From positions 16-64,015 of the forward strand of contig NZ_QFRK01000027.1 of the NCBI RefSeq assembly GCF_003143855.1: 64,000 bases of DNA, in the 5' to 3' direction. Below the pieces are notes generated by a model. The model saw only the letters and a list, made by a program, of their open reading frames with translations. It made no database searches and had not been told where the DNA came from. The stretch comes from Streptomyces sp. NWU339. GTDB taxonomy: Bacteria > Actinomycetota > Actinomycetes > Streptomycetales > Streptomycetaceae. This document shows, one piece after another, positions 53,104 through 61,920 of this stretch. How positions within the stretch are numbered: position 1 is the first letter of the stretch; each line of letters opens with the position of its first letter. The position numbers and the translations under genes were made by a program.

Positions 53104-55356
53104 TCAGCCGCCCAGCACCAGTCGTGGGCAGTCGGCCGCGGCCCGGGACACGCAGATCAGCATGGTCCTGTCGGCCTCCTGCTCCGACGGGGTGAGGATC
53201 GAGTCCCGGTGGTCGGCCCGGCCGGAGACGATGGGTGTCTCGCAGGTGCCGCACGTACCGGTCTTGCACGAGGAGACCACCGGGAGCCCGGCGTTCTGGG
53301 CGGCCTCCAGGATCGTCTCGTCCGCGCCGACCTCGACGACCGTCCCGGACTCGGCGAACTCCACCTGGAACGGTGTGTCGGGAACGGTCCGCACCACGGG
53401 CTTCGGGGCGAAACGCTCCATGCGCAGCGAGTTCTTCGGCCAGTGGGCGGTGTTCTCCTCCACGGCCCGCAGCAGCGGCTCGGGACCGCACGCGTAGACG
53501 AGCGTCCCCTCGCGTACCTCACCGAGCAGACCGGACAGGTCGATCAGCCCGAGCTCGTCCTGGGGGACCACCGTGACGCGGTCGCCGTGGACGGCCAGCT
53601 CGTCGCGGAAGGCCATCGACGCGTGCGTGCGTCCACCGTAGACGAGGTCCCACTCGGCGCCGGCCCGCTCGGCCTCCCGGACCATGGGCAGGATCGGGGT
53701 GACACCGATGCCGCCCGCGATGAACAGGTAGCGGGGCGAGGGCAGGAGCCGGAAGTTGTTGCGCGGCCAGGACACGGTGACCCGGGACCCGACCGTCAGC
53801 GTGTCGTGCACCGCCGCCGACCCGCCCCGGCCGGCCTGCTCCCGCAGCACGCCGATGCGGTAGGAGGTACGGTCCTGCGGGTCGGAGGACAGCGAGTACT
53901 GACGTACCCACGGCTCACCGTCCCCGCCCGGCACATGGACGTCGACATGGGCCCCGGCCTTCCACGGCGGCAGTTCCCCGCCGTCAGGATGGCTCAGGGT
54001 CAGGGCGACGACACCCTCCGACGCCTCGGTGCGCTCCGTCACCTCCAGGTTGAGCGTGCGCACGGTCCGCGTCCGGGACCGCTCGACGTCCGCGACGTCC
54101 CAGCGCACCTGCAGCGAACGGCGCACCGGGAGCAGGGCCATGCGCAGGAAGTCGAGCTCGTCCGTGTCGTCCGGGCGCAGCGACGGCAGCCGCTCGAAGA
54201 GCACCCGCAGTCCCGTGGCGCCCTGGACACGGGCCAGGGGGTTGCCCAGGCAGGTGTGCCGTCCGGCCGTGAAGGCCAGGTGATCGGCGGGGTCGGGGCG
54301 GTGGATGTCGAACTCGAAGGGCCGCTCGACGTGCTCGGGATCGGTGTTGGCCGAAGCCAGCGCGACCCACACCATGTCACCGGCGGAGATGTGCACACCG
54401 GACAGTTCCACGTCCCGCGTCACCCGGCGCGAGGTGAAGGTCGAGGACGGGCGCCGCCGCAACGTCTCCTCGAAGACCCGGGGCCAGAGCTCCGGTTCGG
54501 CGAGCGCGTCCTCGAGCGCCTGCGGGTTCTGGGACAGGAAGAGCACCGCGTTGGTCATGGCCTGGGCCGTGGTGTCCGTGCCGGCCGCGGCGAACTCGGA
54601 GACGTGCAGGGCGATCTGGGGCGTGGGCAGCGCGTACGAGCCGTCCTTCGCCCGGGCCGACGCCATCACGGAGATGATGTCGTCGGCATCGGAGTCGCGC
54701 CGCGCGTCGACGATGGCACGCAGCTTCAGGTTGGCCTCGACGAAGCGGTCCCACACCTGAGACCGCTTCGGCTCGGGCAGCGGCTCGTGCGCGGACGACA
54801 GCACGGCGAACAGGTCGTCGCGCAACTGCCGCAGCATCGCCTCGTGTTCGTAGCCGAGACCCAGCAGCGCCATGATGGTCTGGGTGGTCAGCTCCAGCGA
54901 GTACTCCTCGAGCAGGTTCGCGCAGCCGTTGTTCTCGAACCGGTCGATGATGCGGTGCGCCCTGGCCTCGATCTCGGGCTGCAGCCGGTCCATGCGCTCC
55001 TTGACGAAGCCCCGCTGCGCCACGGACCGCGTCTCGGTGTGCCCGGGCGGATCCTGCCCCACGATCATCTTCGACACGAGATCCGGCGGGTAGACCTCCC
55101 GGTGCTTCGCCGGCACGTCCGCGGCCGAGTTGGCGGCCGAGGAGTAGGTCTGCCAGTCCGACAGAACGGTGAGGCAGTCCTCCCGCCGCGTGACGATCCA
55201 CGCGTTCAGGTGCGGGTACCAGAACACCGGCGAGGTGTCCCGGACCGCGGCCAGATGAGCGGCCGGGTCCCGGTAGTAGTCGTCACCCATCGCGTCGAAA
55301 CCGTGGGCGACGGGGCAGCGGCCCACGGGACGGGCCTCTTCCTGCAGTGACGTCAT
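53104..55356 (-). CDS. self-sufficient cytochrome P450 fused to phthalate-dioxygenase-type reductase (CYP116B-like)
   Basis: A 750-residue fusion. The P450 domain (1-430) has AAAGTDTTAQ in the I-helix, ExxR in FEETLRRR and the haem loop FTAGRHTCLG with Cys369. The reductase (about 435-660) has the flavin motif RQYSLSSDP and the NAD motif AGGIGVTPILPM. The 2Fe-2S plant-type ferredoxin domain ends the chain with Cys697, Cys702, Cys705 and Cys735. This order matches CYP116B enzymes (P450RhF), which hydroxylate or dealkylate aromatics and need only NADH or NADPH. It is last in an operon after SDR and serine-hydrolase genes (19-bp gap), so it probably acts on the same substrate. Confidence 0.92.
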   Translation of the reverse strand: MTSLQEEARPVGRCPVAHGFDAMGDDYYRDPAAHLAAVRDTSPVFWYPHLNAWIVTRREDCLTVLSDWQTYSSAANSAADVPAKHREVYPPDLVSKMIVGQDPPGHTETRSVAQRGFVKERMDRLQPEIEARAHRIIDRFENNGCANLLEEYSLELTTQTIMALLGLGYEHEAMLRQLRDDLFAVLSSAHEPLPEPKRSQVWDRFVEANLKLRAIVDARRDSDADDIISVMASARAKDGSYALPTPQIALHVSEFAAAGTDTTAQAMTNAVLFLSQNPQALEDALAEPELWPRVFEETLRRRPSSTFTSRRVTRDVELSGVHISAGDMVWVALASANTDPEHVERPFEFDIHRPDPADHLAFTAGRHTCLGNPLARVQGATGLRVLFERLPSLRPDDTDELDFLRMALLPVRRSLQVRWDVADVERSRTRTVRTLNLEVTERTEASEGVVALTLSHPDGGELPPWKAGAHVDVHVPGGDGEPWVRQYSLSSDPQDRTSYRIGVLREQAGRGGSAAVHDTLTVGSRVTVSWPRNNFRLLPSPRYLFIAGGIGVTPILPMVREAERAGAEWDLVYGGRTHASMAFRDELAVHGDRVTVVPQDELGLIDLSGLLGEVREGTLVYACGPEPLLRAVEENTAHWPKNSLRMERFAPKPVVRTVPDTPFQVEFAESGTVVEVGADETILEAAQNAGLPVVSSCKTGTCGTCETPIVSGRADHRDSILTPSEQEADRTMLICVSRAAADCPRLVLGG

Positions 55357-55375
55357 GGCCTGGTCCTTTCGCGGG

Positions 55376-56590
55376 TCAGACGCTGGTCGCCGCGGAGGCG
55401 GCGATCGAGGAGAGCTTCTGGAAGCGGGCGACGTTGTCGCCCTCGTCCATCACCCCGGAGGAGAGGAAACAGAAGGACATGCCCGAGACCGGGTCCACCC
55501 ACAGCAGGGACGAACCGGCGCCGTAGGAGCCGAAGGTGCGCGGCGAGACGAACGGGCCGAAGAAACGGGCGTGCGTCCCCGTGCCGGCGAGGGCCATGCC
55601 CAGGCCCATGTTGCCCGGCGGAAGGTCCCACTTGCGGGCGGCGGCGACCATGCCGTAGAGGTCGTTGATCTGGTCGCCGGTCTGGTTGGTCGTGGCGAAG
55701 TCCAGCACCGACTCACCGATGAGCTGCTCCCCGGAGCCGGTGCGTCCCTTGTTCCGCAGCATCTCGGTGAACGCGAAGACGTCGTCGATGGTGGACACCG
55801 CGCCGACCCAGGGCATCTCGGCGTCCTCGCGGTCGATGACCTCGTTGAGGCACTCGATGTCCTCGGGCTTGAGCCAGGAGTCATTGGCGACGATGACCTT
55901 CAGCGGAACGCCCAGGTCACGCCATTCGGCGGGCATCCCGAACCTGGTGTGCGTCATGCCGACGGGGCCGAAGACCTTCTCCTGCATGAGCTCCCGGAAC
56001 GAACCGGCACCGTAGGCGCGGCGGGCCATCTCGCCCATCAGCGCGTGGTTGATGGCCGCCGAGTAGTTCAGGTTCGTGCCCGGTTCGTGCACGACGTCGA
56101 CTCCGGCCAGCGCCTCGATGACGTCGGCGAGTACGGCGAAACCCTCCGGACCCAGCCCCGGGTTGGGCGTCGCGGGCATGCCGGCGCGATGGGTGAGCAG
56201 GTGGGCGAGGTTGATCCGGTCCTTGCGCGCCGCGCGGAACGGCTCGGTGCCGAAGAACTCGGGAATGAGGTCGACGACGCGGGTCGACAGCATCAGCCTG
56301 CCCTCGCTGAGGGCCCGGAAGACCAGGGCGTTGGTGAAGCCCTTGGACATGGACAGGATGCGGTAGACGTCCTCGCGTCGGGTCGGGCGGCCGGTCAGGG
56401 CGTCGGCCAGTCCGTAGCTGCCGCGCAGGGCGATCTCGCCGTGGCGGGCCACGATGACGTTCGCCCCGTGGTACGCGCCGCTCTCGATGTCCGCGCGGAT
56501 GGTGTCGTCCAGGACCTCGAGGAAGCGGCGCTCGACGCCGGGTGTCCCGGTGAGGGCGACCGTGGGCTCCGGGGCCTCGGTGTGCTGCAC
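55376..56590 (-). CDS. class C beta-lactamase-like serine hydrolase (esterase)
   Basis: A 404-residue protein of the beta-lactamase/EstB family. Ser80 and Lys83 are in SMSKG (SxxK); YSAA near residue 175 supplies the Tyr of YxN/YxS. LTHRAGMP is the usual LLTHxSG block. No signal peptide, so an intracellular esterase or lactonase is more likely than a penicillin-active enzyme. GTG 56590 is supported by GGAGAAG and follows the SDR stop codon by 32 bp. Cotranscribed with the SDR and the P450 fusion, suggesting ester cleavage of a catabolic intermediate such as that made by ketone oxidation (inference). Confidence 0.82.
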   Translation of the reverse strand: MQHTEAPEPTVALTGTPGVERRFLEVLDDTIRADIESGAYHGANVIVARHGEIALRGSYGLADALTGRPTRREDVYRILSMSKGFTNALVFRALSEGRLMLSTRVVDLIPEFFGTEPFRAARKDRINLAHLLTHRAGMPATPNPGLGPEGFAVLADVIEALAGVDVVHEPGTNLNYSAAINHALMGEMARRAYGAGSFRELMQEKVFGPVGMTHTRFGMPAEWRDLGVPLKVIVANDSWLKPEDIECLNEVIDREDAEMPWVGAVSTIDDVFAFTEMLRNKGRTGSGEQLIGESVLDFATTNQTGDQINDLYGMVAAARKWDLPPGNMGLGMALAGTGTHARFFGPFVSPRTFGSYGAGSSLLWVDPVSGMSFCFLSSGVMDEGDNVARFQKLSSIAASAATSV

Positions 56591-56622
56591 TGGATCTTCT
56601 CCGTCCGGTTGTCGATGGGAGG

Positions 56623-57435
56623 TCAGAGCATGAGGGCGCCGCCGGAGGGCGCCAGCGTCTGACCGGTGTAGTGGCCCGCCGCGTCGGAGGCGAGGAAGAG
56701 GACCGTCCGGCCGATCTCGTCGGGCTCGGCCAGACGCTTCAGCGGCTGGAGGGAGAGCAGTGCCTGGACGTGGTCGTCGCCGGACGCCGTGAGCATGGCC
56801 GTCCTGATGCCGGCCGGGGCCAGCGCGTTGACCCGGATGTCGAAGGGGGCGAGCTCCGCCGCCACCGCCTTGGTGAGGCCCACGACCGCGGCCTTGGACG
56901 CCGGGTAGTAGGCGGGCATCGGCAGGCCGATGAGCCCCGCGACGGAGGCGAAGTTGATGATCGAGCCGCTGCCGCTCTCCTTCATCAGCGGTACGGCGGC
57001 ACGGATCGTGTAGAAGGTGCCGTTGAGGTTGATCGCGACGACGCGGTCGAAGTCCTCGTCGGAGATGCCGTCCAGGAACTCGGGGTGGTAGGGCTCGCCG
57101 CTCTTGAAGGACTCGGTCATCTTCTGGTTGATGCCGTCCACCCACGCCTGCTTGGCCTTGTCCGGCGTGGCGACACCGGCGGCGTTCACGAGGATGTGCA
57201 GGCGGCCGTGGTCCTCCCGGACCCGGTCGAACACGCGGTTCACGGCAGCGGAGTCGGAGACGTCCGCGGCATGGCCCAGGACCCGCTCCAGACCGGCGAA
57301 CTCGCGGTCGAGGTCCTCCTGCCGCAGATCCATGCCGTAGACCGTGGCACCGGCTCCCGCCAGGGCCTTCACGGCGGCCAGGCCCATGCCCGAAGCCGCA
57401 CCGGTGACGACCGCGATCCTGCCGTCGAGTTCCAT
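56623..57435 (-). CDS. short-chain dehydrogenase/reductase
   Basis: A 270-residue classical SDR. TGAASGMG (residues 11-18) binds NAD(P); NAAG, the Ser of NFASVAG, and YYPASK with the catalytic Tyr and Lys are all present. A 35-residue insertion lies after NAAGVATP and is longer than usual, so the active-site lid is distinctive. It oxidises or reduces an alcohol/ketone of unknown identity. It is the first gene of the minus-strand operon and faces the PobA-like gene over a 223-bp divergent promoter. Confidence 0.87.
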   Translation of the reverse strand: MELDGRIAVVTGAASGMGLAAVKALAGAGATVYGMDLRQEDLDREFAGLERVLGHAADVSDSAAVNRVFDRVREDHGRLHILVNAAGVATPDKAKQAWVDGINQKMTESFKSGEPYHPEFLDGISDEDFDRVVAINLNGTFYTIRAAVPLMKESGSGSIINFASVAGLIGLPMPAYYPASKAAVVGLTKAVAAELAPFDIRVNALAPAGIRTAMLTASGDDHVQALLSLQPLKRLAEPDEIGRTVLFLASDAAGHYTGQTLAPSGGALML

Positions 57436-57510
57436 AGTCGATCCCCTCGTCGTTGAGGTGTGACCTGCCGCTTCAGGGCAAGTCCTGCCTGCCGGCGGTG
57501 AAGTCCGGTC

Positions 57511-57543
57511 AACCTAACCAAGAATTTGACACCTGTCTAGGTT
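57511..57543. promoter_or_regulatory. overlapping divergent promoter elements
   Basis: AACCTA (57511-57516) and TAGGTT (57538-57543) are inverted copies. On the minus strand TAGACA and TAGGTT are 17 bp apart and make a good promoter for the SDR operon. On the plus strand TTGACA at 57526-57531 is a perfect -35 hexamer, although no good -10 follows at the right distance. It is the only A/T-rich block in the spacer. Confidence 0.5.
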
Positions 57544-57608
57544 TAGTTCCCGGGGATGTCCGGGCGCCGGAATCCGGCAGTTCGCACCGGGGAGGTGTCC
57601 TGGTCCGG

Positions 57609-57623
57609 TTCCACTGGACGGAA
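57609..57623. promoter_or_regulatory. TTCC-N7-GGAA site upstream of the PobA-like gene (possible IclR operator)
   Basis: TTCCACTGGACGGAA shares its outer arms, spacing and the right-hand CGGAA with the stronger palindrome at 60563-60581. It lies 36 bp upstream of the hydroxylase start. Confidence 0.4.
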
Positions 57624-57658
57624 GAAGGCCCTGGCCGGGCGGCTCGGACGGACGCAGA

Positions 57659-58864
57659 ATGTCGCCCATGTCCTCCTCGCGCATTCACAGCCGTACGCAG
57701 ATCGGCATCGTCGGGGCCGGCCCCGCCGGCCTGATGCTCTCCCACCTGCTCGCCCGGGCCGGGATCGATTCCGTCGCGATCGACCTGCGCGGTCGCCGGG
57801 AGATCGAGGAGACCCATCGCGCCGGGATCCTCGAACAGGACTCGGTCGACCTGCTGGTCGACACCGGCGTCTCCGACCGGGTGCACCGCGACGGTTACCG
57901 CCACGACGGCATCGAGCTGGCGTTCGGCGGGGGCGGCCACCGCATCGACTTCCAGGGGCTGGTCGGCGCCTCGACCCAGCTCTACCCCCAGACCGACGTC
58001 TTCATCGATCTCGCCGACGCCCGCGAGCGCGACGGCGGCGACGTCCGGTTCGGCGTCACCGACGTCACGGTCGACGGCCTCACCTCCGACTCCCCGGTCA
58101 TGCGGTTCACCGACGCCGACGGCACCCTTCACGAGGTGCGCGCCGACTTCCTCGTGGGCGCCGACGGATCACGCAGCCTGTGCCGCCGCGAGGTGCCGGA
58201 GGCACGGCGCACGCAGTACTTCCGCGAGTATCCCTTCGCCTGGTTCGGCATCCTGACCGAGGCGGCGCCCAGCGCGCCGGAGCTGATCTACAACCACTCG
58301 CCGCGGGGTTTCGCGCTGATCAGCCAGCGCACCGAGACCCTCCAGCGGATGTACTTCCAGTGCGACCCCGCGGAGGACGCCGCCACCTGGTCCGACGACC
58401 GGATCTGGGAGGAACTCCAGTCACGCGTCGGGGCCAACGGCCACACGCTCAAGGAGGGGCCGATCACCTCCAGGACCGTGCTGCCGTTCCGCAGCTTCGT
58501 CCAGGAGCCGATGCACCACGGTCGGCTGGTGCTCGCCGGCGACGCCGCGCACACGGTGCCGCCGACCGGCGCCAAGGGCCTCAACCTGGCCCTGGCCGAC
58601 GTACGGGTACTGGCCGAGGAGCTCGAGCGGGCGGTCGCGAGCGGTGACACCGCCCCGCTGGCGACCTACAGCGAGCGGGCCCTCGGCCGGGTCTGGAAGG
58701 CCCAGCACTTCTCCTACTGGATGACCACGATGCTGCACACGCTGCCGGGGGCCAGCCCGTTCGACGTCCGGCGCCAGGAGGGCGAACTGTCCGCGGTGAC
58801 CGGCTCGACCGCGGGCTCGACCTACCTCGCCGAGGCCTACACCGGCTGGCCGGAAGGACGATGA
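57659..58864 (+). CDS. pobA: PobA-like FAD-dependent aromatic hydroxylase
   Basis: A 401-residue flavoprotein monooxygenase. GIVGAGPAGLMLSHLLAR (residues 16-33) binds FAD; DFLVGADGSRS is the DG motif; GRLVLAGDAAHTVPPTGAKG is the GD motif with the PobA-type PPTGAKGLN continuation. 4-hydroxybenzoate 3-hydroxylase makes protocatechuate with NADPH; the close match suggests this or a similar para-hydroxy acid as substrate. ATG 57668 is an alternative start. It is the first gene of the plus-strand series and overlaps the next gene by ATGA. Confidence 0.87.
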   Translation: MSPMSSSRIHSRTQIGIVGAGPAGLMLSHLLARAGIDSVAIDLRGRREIEETHRAGILEQDSVDLLVDTGVSDRVHRDGYRHDGIELAFGGGGHRIDFQGLVGASTQLYPQTDVFIDLADARERDGGDVRFGVTDVTVDGLTSDSPVMRFTDADGTLHEVRADFLVGADGSRSLCRREVPEARRTQYFREYPFAWFGILTEAAPSAPELIYNHSPRGFALISQRTETLQRMYFQCDPAEDAATWSDDRIWEELQSRVGANGHTLKEGPITSRTVLPFRSFVQEPMHHGRLVLAGDAAHTVPPTGAKGLNLALADVRVLAEELERAVASGDTAPLATYSERALGRVWKAQHFSYWMTTMLHTLPGASPFDVRRQEGELSAVTGSTAGSTYLAEAYTGWPEGR

Positions 58865-59556
58865 ACATGGCACTGCCCCGTCAGAGCCCGACCGCCAACC
58901 AGCTCGGCACGGACGTCACCGGCCACCTGCCCGACCGCGTCGGCGTGCCCGGCACCGCGGGCTTCCGGCCCGAGGACGACGCCGTATGGCGCCTGGCCGT
59001 CGAACACCTCCACGTGCGGAGCAACGACGGCCACACCGCCTACTCCTACGGCCTCGCCGCAGCCCTGTGCGACCTGCATCCCGAGGCCGACCGAGATGTG
59101 GTGCTGCCCGCGATCATCCTCCACGACACCGGTTGGTCGAGGGTGCCCGAGGACGAGGTGCTCGAGGCCATCCGCCCCGGCGGGGGCCGCCACGACCTCG
59201 TCCTGCGCCACGAGAAGGAGGGCGCCGCGATCGCCGCGGACATCCTCGCCCGGCTCGGCCACGATCCCGCGCGGGCGGCCGAGATCGTCGGGATCATCGA
59301 CGGTCACGACACCCGGCTCACCGCGCTCTCCCTCAACGACTCGCTGGTCAAGGACGCCGACAAGCTCTGGCGGCTCACCCCGCACGGCGTGGACACCGTC
59401 ATGGACTGGTTCGGGCTGACCCGCGAGCAGGCGCACACACTGATCGGCAGCCGGGTCCACGACCACCTGTTCACCGACGCCGCCCGCACCATGGCCCGCG
59501 CCCTCGCCGCGGTCGCGGCGATCGACAGCACGCCCCAGCGGATCGCGCTCGGCTGA
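58861..59556 (+). CDS. HD-domain phosphohydrolase-like protein
   Basis: A 231-residue cytoplasmic protein. HTAYSYG, IILHDTGW (the HD pair) and GIIDGHDTR supply the metal ligands of an HD superfamily phosphohydrolase; LVKDADKLWR gives the final Asp. It is translationally coupled (ATGA) to the hydroxylase gene. In a cluster that also encodes a phosphotransferase pair, it is a candidate for removing the phosphate from an aryl or alkyl phosphate intermediate; this is inference. Confidence 0.8.
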   Translation: MNMALPRQSPTANQLGTDVTGHLPDRVGVPGTAGFRPEDDAVWRLAVEHLHVRSNDGHTAYSYGLAAALCDLHPEADRDVVLPAIILHDTGWSRVPEDEVLEAIRPGGGRHDLVLRHEKEGAAIAADILARLGHDPARAAEIVGIIDGHDTRLTALSLNDSLVKDADKLWRLTPHGVDTVMDWFGLTREQAHTLIGSRVHDHLFTDAARTMARALAAVAAIDSTPQRIALG

Positions 59557-59744
59557 GACGGGCAGGCGCCTTCGGCCGGGCCGGGACACATTCCTCCGGC
59601 CGACGGGCCGCGCCCCGTACGAGGCGTCGCCCGCACGAGCCGCGCCCCGCACGAGCCGCGCCCCGCGCGGGCGGCACGCCCCACGCGCTCGACGGGCCGC
59701 CCACCGTGCGCGACGATGGCACCCCGACGATCTCTGGAGGCCCC

Positions 59745-60530
59745 ATGCGCGGTGACGGCCGCACGGTGACCTCGAAGGCGTTCGCGCTGCTCAGCGCCTT
59801 CGAGAGCGGTCCCAACGCGCAGTCCCTGAGCGGCCTCGCCGAGCACGCCGGCCTGCCCCTGCCCACCGCGCACCGTCTCGCGAAGGAACTCGTCGAGTGG
59901 GGCGCGCTGGAGCGTGACGAACAGGGCCGCTACACCGTGGGCCTGCGGCTGTGGGAGGTCGCCCAGAACGCGGGCCGCCATCTGCGCGACACCGCGAGGC
60001 CCTATCTCCAGGACCTGTTCTCCCTCACCCACGAGACCGCGCACATCGCGATCAGGGACGGCGACGAGGCCCTCTACATCGACCGGATCTACGGCTCCAC
60101 CCGGGTCCCTCGCGCCTCCCGCGTCGGCGGGCGTCTGCCGCTGCACGCCACCGCGGTCGGCAAGGTGCTGCTGGCCTACGAGGAGGAGTGGGTGCGCGAC
60201 GCGTACCTCGCCCACCGGCTCGAGGCGGCCACCCGGCACACCCATGTGAACCCCGGACGGCTGGCCGCGGAGCTGCGCAGGGTCCGCGACGAGGGTTACG
60301 CGACCACCCAGGAGGAGGTGCGCGCCGGGTCGTGCTCGATCGCCGTCCCGGTCCGTCTCGAACCCCACCCGGCCGCCATCGGCCTGGTCATGCTGTCGAG
60401 CGACGGGACCACGATGACCCGCCACCTGCCGGCCCTGCGAGGCATCGCGCGCCGCATCGAGGCGGCCGCCGCCCGCCCCCAGCCCAGCCTCGCCCGCATC
60501 CCGCGGCGGTCGGGCCGCGGACGCTCCTGA
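59745..60530 (+). CDS. IclR-family regulator
   Basis: A 261-residue regulator. The winged HTH (residues about 8-65) includes LSGLAEHAGLPLPTAHRLAKEL; the effector domain has ARPYLQDLFSLTHETAHIAI and VGGRLPLHATAVGKVLLA, all hallmarks of IclR/PobR/PcaR proteins, which sense aromatic acids or acyl intermediates. CTGGAGG precedes ATG 59745. The upstream 188-bp gap contains a short tandem repeat (CGCACGAGCCGCGCCCC twice, about 59632-59665). The 19-bp palindrome after this gene is its probable binding site. Confidence 0.87.
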   Translation: MRGDGRTVTSKAFALLSAFESGPNAQSLSGLAEHAGLPLPTAHRLAKELVEWGALERDEQGRYTVGLRLWEVAQNAGRHLRDTARPYLQDLFSLTHETAHIAIRDGDEALYIDRIYGSTRVPRASRVGGRLPLHATAVGKVLLAYEEEWVRDAYLAHRLEAATRHTHVNPGRLAAELRRVRDEGYATTQEEVRAGSCSIAVPVRLEPHPAAIGLVMLSSDGTTMTRHLPALRGIARRIEAAAARPQPSLARIPRRSGRGRS

Positions 60531-60562
60531 CCTCGCGCGAGCCGCTTCCCGAGGCGGGAACC

Positions 60563-60581
60563 ACTTCCGTCCAACGGAAGT
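60563..60581. promoter_or_regulatory. 19-bp palindrome upstream of the P450 gene, likely IclR operator
   Basis: ACTTCCGTCCAACGGAAGT has perfect 8-bp arms around CCA. It sits in the 127-bp spacer between the IclR gene and the P450 gene. The TTCCG...CGGAA form is the type bound by IclR-family proteins. A related copy occurs at 57609-57623. Confidence 0.65.
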
Positions 60582-60657
60582 CGCGCGTGGACCTCCCGAG
60601 GTGCCCGGGCCACGATGAGGTGGTCGTCACACGGCGACGTGATGAACAGGAGGCGGG

Positions 60658-61917
60658 ATGACGTCGACCCAGACCCCGGCCGGCACGGCTCCGGGCTGTC
60701 CGATCCATCACGGCTACGAGCCGTTCGCCCAGGACGACCCGTTCCCGTCGTACGCAGCCCTCCGCGCGGAGGAGCCGGTGATGTACGACGAGCGGATCGG
60801 CTGCTGGGTGGTGAGCCGGTACGACGACATCAAGGCCGTTTTCGAGGACTGGGAGACCTTCTCCTCCGAGAACGCCCAGGCGCCGGTGCGCGAGCGCGGT
60901 CCGCAGGCGAAGCAGATCATGGAGGAGGGCGGTTTCACCGCCTACTCCGGCCTCTCCGCCCGGGTCCCCCCGGAGCACACCCGGATCCGCAAGGTCGCCG
61001 CCAAGGCGTTCACCCCGCGCCGGTTCAAGGTGCTCGAACCCGACATCCGCGCCAACGTCGTACGGCTGCTCGAAACGATGCTGGCCCGCCCCGAGCGCCA
61101 CGGCGACCTGGTCCGGGACCTGGCCTACGACGTACCGACGGTCACGATCCTCACCCTGATCGGCGCCGACGTCTCGCAGATCGACACCTTCAAGCGCTGG
61201 TCGGACTCCCGCTCGGCCATGACGTGGGGAGACCTCTCCGACGAGGAGCAGGTGCCGCACGCCCGCAACCTCGTCGAGTACTGGGCGGAATGCCGCCGGT
61301 TGGTCGCCGAGGCCCACGAGACCGAGCGGGACAGCCTGGTCGGCGACATGGTCCGGATGCAGGCCGAGGGCGACCCGATCAGCGACCACGAGATCGCCTC
61401 GGTCTGCTACTCACTGCTCTTCGCCGGACACGAGACCACCACCACACTGATCTCCAACGCCCTGCGGGTGCTGCTCTCCCACCCCGACCAGTGGCGTCAG
61501 GTCGTCGAGGACCCCCGTCGCATCCCCGGCGCGGTCGACGAGGTGCTGCGCTACAGCCCCTCCATCGTCGGCTGGCGCCGAAAGGCCCTGCGCGACGCCG
61601 AGATCGGCGGTGTGGCGGTCCCGAAGGGCGCCGACATCCTGCTGCTGATGGGTTCGGCCAACCGCGACGCGTCCCGCTTCGAGGACGGCGAGTCCTTCGA
61701 CATCGGCCGGGCCAACGCCCGGGAGCACCTGTCCTTCGGATTCGGCATCCACTACTGCCTCGGCAACATGCTGGCCAAGCTCCAGGCGAAGATCACGCTC
61801 GAGGAGACCGCCCGCCTCGCGCCCGGCCTCCGCCTCGCCGACGACTCCGACATCCACTTCGGTGACAACCTCTCCTTCCGCGCGCCCGCCGCGGTCAGGG
61901 TGACTTGGGAGGACTGA
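60658..61917 (+). CDS. cytochrome P450
   Basis: A 419-residue soluble class I P450. The I-helix carries FAGHETTTT; ExxR is in DEVLRYSP; the haem loop FGFGIHYCLGN gives Cys367. The N-terminal CPIHHGYEPFAQDDPFPSYAALR is common in catabolic CYP199/CYP107-like enzymes. No ferredoxin is adjacent. AGGAGG precedes ATG 60658. It is followed after 3 bp by the phosphotransferase subunit gene, so all three belong to one transcript and probably one pathway. The substrate, e.g. an aryl ether or phenol, is unproven. Confidence 0.9.
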   Translation: MTSTQTPAGTAPGCPIHHGYEPFAQDDPFPSYAALRAEEPVMYDERIGCWVVSRYDDIKAVFEDWETFSSENAQAPVRERGPQAKQIMEEGGFTAYSGLSARVPPEHTRIRKVAAKAFTPRRFKVLEPDIRANVVRLLETMLARPERHGDLVRDLAYDVPTVTILTLIGADVSQIDTFKRWSDSRSAMTWGDLSDEEQVPHARNLVEYWAECRRLVAEAHETERDSLVGDMVRMQAEGDPISDHEIASVCYSLLFAGHETTTTLISNALRVLLSHPDQWRQVVEDPRRIPGAVDEVLRYSPSIVGWRRKALRDAEIGGVAVPKGADILLLMGSANRDASRFEDGESFDIGRANAREHLSFGFGIHYCLGNMLAKLQAKITLEETARLAPGLRLADDSDIHFGDNLSFRAPAAVRVTWED

Positions 61918-61920
61918 CCC

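Noticed and set aside
59632..59665. Tandem 17-bp repeat as a regulatory array.
   Set aside because: Only two copies of very G/C-rich sequence in a G/C-rich spacer; no symmetry or promoter alignment.
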